From Methanomicrobiales archaeon (lineage in GTDB: Archaea > Halobacteriota > Methanomicrobia > Methanomicrobiales > Methanomicrobiaceae): 32,625 bases of DNA. A program made the position numbers and the translations under genes. The stretch is from the NCBI GenBank assembly GCA_013415665.1, contig JAAEEQ010000004.1:1-32625 (forward strand), in the 5' to 3' direction. Below the pieces are notes generated by a model. The model was not told the DNA's origin, did not search any database, and saw nothing but the letters and a program-made list of their open reading frames with translations. Shown piece by piece: positions 27,231-32,625 of the stretch (position 1 is its first letter; every line of letters starts with the position of its first letter).

Positions 27231-28103
27231 CTATTTTCTCAGGTGCACAACCGTCAGCCTGGCAAACGAACCGTCGAAGAGATCGGTTGCCACCGTGTGG
27301 TATTCGGGATCGCGCTTCGGGTCGCTCATCGCTGTCCAGTACAGGCGGATCAGCAGCCGGTGGAGCAGCGGGCTCCTGCGCTCGTCGAACTGGACGGTGT
27401 GGTCGAACGACGCGACCGAAAACGGCGTGTGGGAGAGAACCCGGCGGAGATCGTCATCGGAAAATTCAAAGATATGGTGCTCGTAGGGGCGCCGTGCAGG
27501 ATCGTAATTGGCACGGTGGATGACGGTTTTTCCGACGCACGGCACCGAGATGGTGAGCGACTTGCGGCATACCCGGTGGAGCGAAAGCAGGGTGGAGAGC
27601 GGATCGGCAAGGTGTTCGAGGGTCTGGAAGAGGAACAGGTGGTCGACGGAGTCGTCGCGCAGCGGAAGGCGGCTGATGTCGCACCGGATCGCTTCGAGCG
27701 CATTGTTCCTGCAGCTGCGGCAGGCATCGGGAGAGATATTCGCACTGATGCCCCTTTTCCCGAGCGAGGAAAGAAATATCCCGTCGGGATCGCCGAGATC
27801 GAGGAAGGTATCCTCCTTTTGCTCGCGATCCGAAAAATAATTCTTGAGAAGGTGAATCCTGCCGATGATCGAGAGCCGGAGGATGGCCTCGTCTTCGGGT
27901 CCCAGCACTTCATGGGCAAAATGCCTGCTCAGATCGCGCGATGGAAGTTTTCCTGCGCTGCCTGCCTCCGATAAGAGACGGTCTGCGTTGGTCTTTTTGA
28001 TGTTCCTGATGATACCGGCGGCATCAAGCCCCGACAGGCCGAGCATCCTCTCGAGCAGCCCGCCTCTCCCTTCTCCTGATCCGCTCATCGTAACGCCGTT
28101 CAC
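27231..28103 (-). CDS. Class I SAM-dependent methyltransferase
   Basis: TFLDLGDPDGIFLSSLGKRG, CDISRLPLRDDSVDHLFLFQTLEHLADPLSTL, PYEHHIFEFSDDDL. Confidence 0.75.
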   Translation of the reverse strand: MNGVTMSGSGEGRGGLLERMLGLSGLDAAGIIRNIKKTNADRLLSEAGSAGKLPSRDLSRHFAHEVLGPEDEAILRLSIIGRIHLLKNYFSDREQKEDTFLDLGDPDGIFLSSLGKRGISANISPDACRSCRNNALEAIRCDISRLPLRDDSVDHLFLFQTLEHLADPLSTLLSLHRVCRKSLTISVPCVGKTVIHRANYDPARRPYEHHIFEFSDDDLRRVLSHTPFSVASFDHTVQFDERRSPLLHRLLIRLYWTAMSDPKRDPEYHTVATDLFDGSFARLTVVHLRK

Positions 28104-28109
28104 GCCGGT

Positions 28110-29021
28110 TCACTCGCTGTGCGGTTCCGCATTGCCGTTGAGTTCACGCTGCACTTCGCGGAGGCAGTCCAGCACGCCTTCACTGATATCCACATAGGTG
28201 TTGAGGTTGACCCGGATCGGGATATCCGCTTCGAATGAATAGGGGGTTTTGCGGTAGTGGCTGCGTTCCCTGCCTTCCTTGTAGTGGACGGTGATCTCTT
28301 TTCCCAGTATCTCCTGGATCATGTCGAAGAATTCCCGTATCTGCATGCGCTGATGGCCGGTTATCAGGACGGCTTTGTTTGCGAATTCCCTGTCGGTCGC
28401 AATCCTGACCGTTTCGCGTGCGGCATCGTTGATATGAATATACTCGCGTGCGGCATCGGGCGAGCTGGGATAGGAATATTCTCCCGTTGTTAAAAGCTCC
28501 CGGCAGACGGTGTAGATGAAGTTCCAGTGGTTTGCTTCGCGGCCGTAGAGGCTGCCGTACCGCAGGTTGGTGTACTCGAGCCCGAACTCTTCATAAAATG
28601 TTTTGCAGAGCGATTCGCCCGCCTGCTTGGAAACCCGGTAGAACGAGCCGTATCTCCCGGCGGTATAGACGGTGCTTGCAAACATGAACCGCGCGACGCC
28701 GCTGTTGCGGGCCGCTTCCAGGCATTTCGCCGTCCCCACGACGTTGACCTGCATGGTTTCGACGGGGCGTGTCCTCGTTTCGTCGAGGTTGGCGATCGCA
28801 GCGGTATGGAACACGACGTCGCTGCCCTCCATTGCAGCACGCAGCGCCTCCATGTCGTTGATGTCTCCCGTGATGTATTCGACTCCGCGTTCGGTCGCAT
28901 TGCCCCCGGACTGCCCGGTGCCGATATCGAATACGGTGGTCCTGATATTGTTCTGTACAAGCTCCTTGACGATATGGTGGCCGAGAAATCCCGCCCCTCC
29001 TGTAACCAGCGCACGTTTCAT
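28110..29021 (-). CDS. NAD-dependent epimerase/dehydratase (extended SDR)
   Basis: ALVTGGAGFLGHHIVKELV, FHTAAIANLDETRTRPVETMQVNVVGT, ASTVYTAGRYGSFYRVSKQAGE, LRYGSLYG. Confidence 0.9.
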   Translation of the reverse strand: MKRALVTGGAGFLGHHIVKELVQNNIRTTVFDIGTGQSGGNATERGVEYITGDINDMEALRAAMEGSDVVFHTAAIANLDETRTRPVETMQVNVVGTAKCLEAARNSGVARFMFASTVYTAGRYGSFYRVSKQAGESLCKTFYEEFGLEYTNLRYGSLYGREANHWNFIYTVCRELLTTGEYSYPSSPDAAREYIHINDAARETVRIATDREFANKAVLITGHQRMQIREFFDMIQEILGKEITVHYKEGRERSHYRKTPYSFEADIPIRVNLNTYVDISEGVLDCLREVQRELNGNAEPHSE

Positions 29022-29980
29022 GTCGTTTCCTCCAGAAACCGGATAATATTGTCAACTGCCTCGCGCTCCATCAGCATGCGGGATTCCCGCGTGAAGGTTG
29101 CCACGTGAGGCGTCGCGATGACCTGCGAAAAAGCGAGAAGAGGGCCCTGGTACGGCTCGTGCGAAAAGACGTCGAGGCATGCATGGGCAACCGTTCCGTC
29201 CTCGATTGCAGCGATGAGCGACGCTTCGTCGATATGCGATCCCCGGGCCGTATTGACCAGGATCATCCCCTTTTTGCAGCGTGAAAACCGTTCTCCCGTC
29301 ATTATCGGGGTTCCCCCTTCCGCAGCGGATGCATGGATCGAAACGATATCCGCCCTGCCGAGGAGATCGTCGAGGGATGCGGCAGGCTCCCACGGGCCCC
29401 CGTTCGCGGAGCCGGCGAGGAACGGGTCGAAAAAGAGAATGCGGCACCCGAGAGCCGAGAGCATGCCGGCGACCGTCCTGCCGATTCTCCCGAAACCGAT
29501 AATGCCGACGGTCTTGCCGGAGAGCATGGCACCGCCGACCGGCTCGCTGTTGCCGGTGCGGAGCCTGTGCTGGTATTGGGGGATGTTGCGCAGCGCGGAG
29601 AGGATGAGCGCGAGCGTATGCTCCGCAACCGCCCGGGTCACCGGGCCCGGCGTGGTACGAACGGCGATACCGCGGGAACCGGTGCACGCAGCGTCGATGG
29701 AATCGATCCCGACGCCGACGCGGGAGATGATTTTCAGGGCCGGTGCACGGTCCAGAACCGATGCAGGATACGGTTCGGTTCCCGCGATGATGCCGTCGGC
29801 ATCCGCGATAGCTGCAGCAAGCTCCTCCCCATCCAGGCGCCGCCCGGTGGTGTTGATGTACGTGACGGCACAGCGCCCGGCAAGGTCCCGGAATGCCTCG
29901 CTCCCCGCATTAAAATTCCGTATGGGTATCGCGACACGAAAATGCGCCTTCGGAGGAGAATGCATAATAATAATCGTCAT
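29018..29980 (-). CDS. D-2-hydroxyacid dehydrogenase (phosphoglycerate dehydrogenase-like)
   Basis: ISRVGVGIDSIDAACTGSRGIAV, GKTVGIIGFGRIGRTVAGML, GMILVNTARGSHIDEASL, ACLDVFSHEPYQGPLLAFSQVIATPHVA (Arg and His of the catalytic set recognisable). Confidence 0.92.
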   Translation of the reverse strand: MTIIIMHSPPKAHFRVAIPIRNFNAGSEAFRDLAGRCAVTYINTTGRRLDGEELAAAIADADGIIAGTEPYPASVLDRAPALKIISRVGVGIDSIDAACTGSRGIAVRTTPGPVTRAVAEHTLALILSALRNIPQYQHRLRTGNSEPVGGAMLSGKTVGIIGFGRIGRTVAGMLSALGCRILFFDPFLAGSANGGPWEPAASLDDLLGRADIVSIHASAAEGGTPIMTGERFSRCKKGMILVNTARGSHIDEASLIAAIEDGTVAHACLDVFSHEPYQGPLLAFSQVIATPHVATFTRESRMLMEREAVDNIIRFLEETT

Positions 29981-30072
29981 ACTATCTTTTATTCACGAAA
30001 TATGAATCTACCTGTAATGGTGAACGATCGAGAGGAACCGGTTCCGTTCTTCGGATTTCGGGAGACGGCAGC

Positions 30073-31923
30073 GTGACGCAGCCTACCCTTGGCAAATCAT
30101 CATGCCTGCTCGCAATGGCGGACGAGCGCACTATCCGGCGGAACCTGTCGGGGATCACCGGGCAGGCTCCCCGGTTCTGGGTCTATTTCGGGACGGACAC
30201 GGCATGCTGCGAACGGATAGCCGATCTTCTCGGTGATGCAGTCACGCGCCGGCATATCGCACAGGACCTGCAGGAAACGGCAGATTCGTCGAGAGCCGAG
30301 TATATCGATGTGATCGGCGGGCTGAGTGCGGCGTGTTCGTCCCGTTTGTGGTGGCTGACGACGGTCTCGGAAAAGAATCCCTTCGTTTCATCCCTGTTTC
30401 TCTGGATATGTTACCTGCGGGTTTTATCCGGGCTGCTTTCAGGCGACGGCACCCCTTTTCTGGTCATAGCGGAACAGCAGGTCCTTCTGGATGCCTGCAG
30501 GCGCCTTGCCGTTCACGCCGGGTACGAAACCACGGTCCTGAAACCCCCGCTGTCAGGCCCGCTATTCCGGCTGCGCAAGGCAGGAAAGGATTGGATCCGG
30601 GGCATCCATTTCGTGGCCGGGCAGGTCTTCCGGATCCTTCTCGCCCGTAGTGCAGGGTTTTCCCGTAAAAACCGGATACTTTCCTCCGGTTCCCTTCATG
30701 TCATCCATTCATGGACTGACCGGCGATCGTTTCAGGACGGGACCTACCAAAACGTCTATTTCCACGCTCTTGCGCCCATTATCGAGAAGGCAGGGGGAAC
30801 AGCCGCCGACCTGGTGCAGGTCCTGCCGACACTGCCATACCGTTCCGCCGTCCGGATGCTCAGGGAAAGCGCCCGCCCCGTCATGCTGGTCGAAGAATTT
30901 CTCCGCTTCCGCGATCCGGTGGCTGCCATGTTCTCGGTGTGGCGGTACCGCCCCCCGATACCCGGCGTCGTCCTTTCCGACGGGCTGGATATTACCCCGC
31001 TTGTCCGGGCCGAACTTGATGAGGGGCGGTTCGACACCCGGAGCGCCCAGAGTTATCTCGCCTATTGTGCCGGTTCCCGCCTTGCACGGCGCCTGCGGGT
31101 TGCATCGTTCATCTACACGTTTGAGAATCACATGTGGGAAAAGATGTTCAATCTCGCCTTTCGCGAGCATTCGCCGGAGACCCGGCGGATCGGGTACGTC
31201 CACAGCATCGTGAACCGGATGTATACCTGCTATACGCTCGGCCGGCAGGAGGCGGAACTCGTCCCGCTCCCGGACGTGATCGCGGTCAACGGCGAACGGG
31301 CGGCACGGGTCCTTGCCGGTTCGGGATTCGACCGCCGCATGATGGCTGTCTGGGGGGCTCTCCGGGATTTTGCCATTCAGGGATCGCCGGGACCACAGGA
31401 TGACCATGGCGGAAAGACGGTGCTGGTCGCGACATCGGCAGGTCTCGGGCCATCCCTCGAACTGGCGCGCATCGCCCTTTTAAGCTTCGGAAATGATCCC
31501 GTGCTGCGGGTTGTCGTCAAGTTCCACCCGACCGTTTCGGCTGCACGGGCGCGTGCCCTGCTCCCGCCGCTTCCGGCACATTTCATCGTCAGTGAGGATC
31601 CCGTCAGCGTCCTCCTTCCCGCATCGGACCTGCTGCTGTATACGGAGTCCACCGTCTGCGTGGAGGCTCTCGGGCAGCACATCCCGCTTATTCACGTTAA
31701 ATCCTCTTTTTCCATCGATATGAACATCCTCGAGGATGTTGACTGCGTCCCGTCATACGGCGATCCACAGGCGATCCGGGAAGCGGCACACCGCATCCTT
31801 GCAGGGCCGGACCCCTGCGGCGACGTGGCTGAGCGTGCCGTTGCCGACATTCTCGCCGAAAAGAATCCCGCCGCAGTCCGGTCCTCGCTCGGGAGCGGGC
31901 AGGACGCGTCCCGCATCCCGTGA
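30073..31923 (+). CDS. Large putative surface-carbohydrate transferase
   Basis: GTG start; 616 aa; REHSPETRRIGYVHS, RVVVKFHPTVSAARAR, ASDLLLYTESTVCVEALGQHIPLIHV typical of GT-B-like C-terminal domains. Confidence 0.6.
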   Translation: MTQPTLGKSSCLLAMADERTIRRNLSGITGQAPRFWVYFGTDTACCERIADLLGDAVTRRHIAQDLQETADSSRAEYIDVIGGLSAACSSRLWWLTTVSEKNPFVSSLFLWICYLRVLSGLLSGDGTPFLVIAEQQVLLDACRRLAVHAGYETTVLKPPLSGPLFRLRKAGKDWIRGIHFVAGQVFRILLARSAGFSRKNRILSSGSLHVIHSWTDRRSFQDGTYQNVYFHALAPIIEKAGGTAADLVQVLPTLPYRSAVRMLRESARPVMLVEEFLRFRDPVAAMFSVWRYRPPIPGVVLSDGLDITPLVRAELDEGRFDTRSAQSYLAYCAGSRLARRLRVASFIYTFENHMWEKMFNLAFREHSPETRRIGYVHSIVNRMYTCYTLGRQEAELVPLPDVIAVNGERAARVLAGSGFDRRMMAVWGALRDFAIQGSPGPQDDHGGKTVLVATSAGLGPSLELARIALLSFGNDPVLRVVVKFHPTVSAARARALLPPLPAHFIVSEDPVSVLLPASDLLLYTESTVCVEALGQHIPLIHVKSSFSIDMNILEDVDCVPSYGDPQAIREAAHRILAGPDPCGDVAERAVADILAEKNPAAVRSSLGSGQDASRIP

Positions 31924-31980
31924 ATCGCGCCCGGATCATGCACATTAATCGGCTCTGACAGCAACATCCGTACCCGGCAT

Positions 31981-32625
31981 ATGATAGCGGTTATTGTGCT
32001 CGATTTCGACGGCGTGATTCTGGAGTCAGTCGATGTCAAGACGGAAGCGTTCCGGAGGCTTTTTTTACAGCACCCGGATCATCTCGAGTCGATCCTCGAC
32101 TTTCATCGGGAAAACGGGGGCATGTCGCGGTTTGATAAATTCAGGCACATATACGCACACATCCTGAAACAACCGCTTTCCGGGGATGAATTCGAAAGCC
32201 TCTGCCGGCGGTTTGCCGAACTGGTTCTCGAAGGCGTCCTTTCAGCGCCGTTTGTCCACGGGGCGCCGGAATTTCTAAAAGCGATGCACCGCCGTGTCCC
32301 GCTGTACATCGTCTCCGCAACACCCGAAGACGAGATCCGCCGGATTGTCGCCAGGCGGGGCCTCGATTCCTATTTTTCCGGCGTCTACGGATCGCCGGGG
32401 ACGAAGGCGGCGGCGATCGGCACCATTCTCGCGGGTGAGGGGGTGCCGCCGTCCTCTGCCCTGTTTGTCGGGGACGCCGTCAATGACCTTGAGGCAGCGC
32501 AGGCAACCGGCGTCCGTTTCGCAGCACGGGTGCGGCCGGGCGATCGCAACCGCTTTGCCGGCAGAGCCGGGATTGATTGCACGGTGCCCGACCTTGAAGA
32601 ACTGCTGCGGCTGCTTGCCGCCGGG
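31981..32625 (+). CDS. HAD-superfamily hydrolase, truncated by the right edge
   Basis: MIAVIVLDFDGVILESVDVKTEAF, YIVSATPEDEI, ALFVGDAVNDLEAAQATG: HAD motifs I, II and IV. Open to the last base, so absent from the ORF track. Confidence 0.9.
   Translation, partial: MIAVIVLDFDGVILESVDVKTEAFRRLFLQHPDHLESILDFHRENGGMSRFDKFRHIYAHILKQPLSGDEFESLCRRFAELVLEGVLSAPFVHGAPEFLKAMHRRVPLYIVSATPEDEIRRIVARRGLDSYFSGVYGSPGTKAAAIGTILAGEGVPPSSALFVGDAVNDLEAAQATGVRFAARVRPGDRNRFAGRAGIDCTVPDLEELLRLLAAG

Noticed and set aside
28410-28460. Short direct repeat CGCGTGCGGCATCG, two copies about 28 bp apart
   Set aside because: Lies in coding sequence of the epimerase and is explained by codon bias; only two copies, not a CRISPR or tandem array.
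1-32625. Mobile elements, tRNA/rRNA, CRISPR or phage genes
   Set aside because: No transposase or integrase motifs, repeat arrays or tRNA-like cloverleafs were recognised by eye; a tRNAscan or ISfinder search would be needed to exclude them formally.

Overview
GC-rich window, probably from a euryarchaeon; a methanogen such as Methanomicrobiales is a guess from TATA-type promoters and gene content, not tested. It is almost wholly occupied by a surface-glycan or nucleotide-sugar biosynthesis island of about 31 genes. Recognisable modules: (i) a minus-strand set of two SDRs and a TIM-barrel isomerase/epimerase, divergent from an SpsF-type cytidylyltransferase; (ii) a CDP-hexose module with RfbF, an RfbG-like dehydratase, a cupin epimerase and an NDP-sugar epimerase, divergent from two zinc-finger C-methyltransferases, an RmlC and a CmcI-family methyltransferase; (iii) a PglK/MsbA-type ABC flippase; (iv) an overlapping cassette with a strongly diverged NeuB-like protein, a second SpsF, a Gfo/Idh/MocA oxidoreductase and a PtmA-like SDR; (v) a nonulosonic-acid pathway in reverse biosynthetic order (NeuB, NeuC, LbH acyltransferase, DegT aminotransferase, UDP-HexNAc 4,6-dehydratase); (vi) a methyltransferase, epimerase and D-2-hydroxyacid dehydrogenase operon. 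Three large (616-653 aa) proteins look like diverged glycosyl/glycerophosphotransferases with a common layout. The best candidate for undescribed biology is the diverged NeuB-like/SpsF/Gfo-Idh/SDR cassette beside a canonical nonulosonate pathway that has no visible NeuA. No tRNA, rRNA, CRISPR or transposase was seen. All functions are motif-level calls without database searches.
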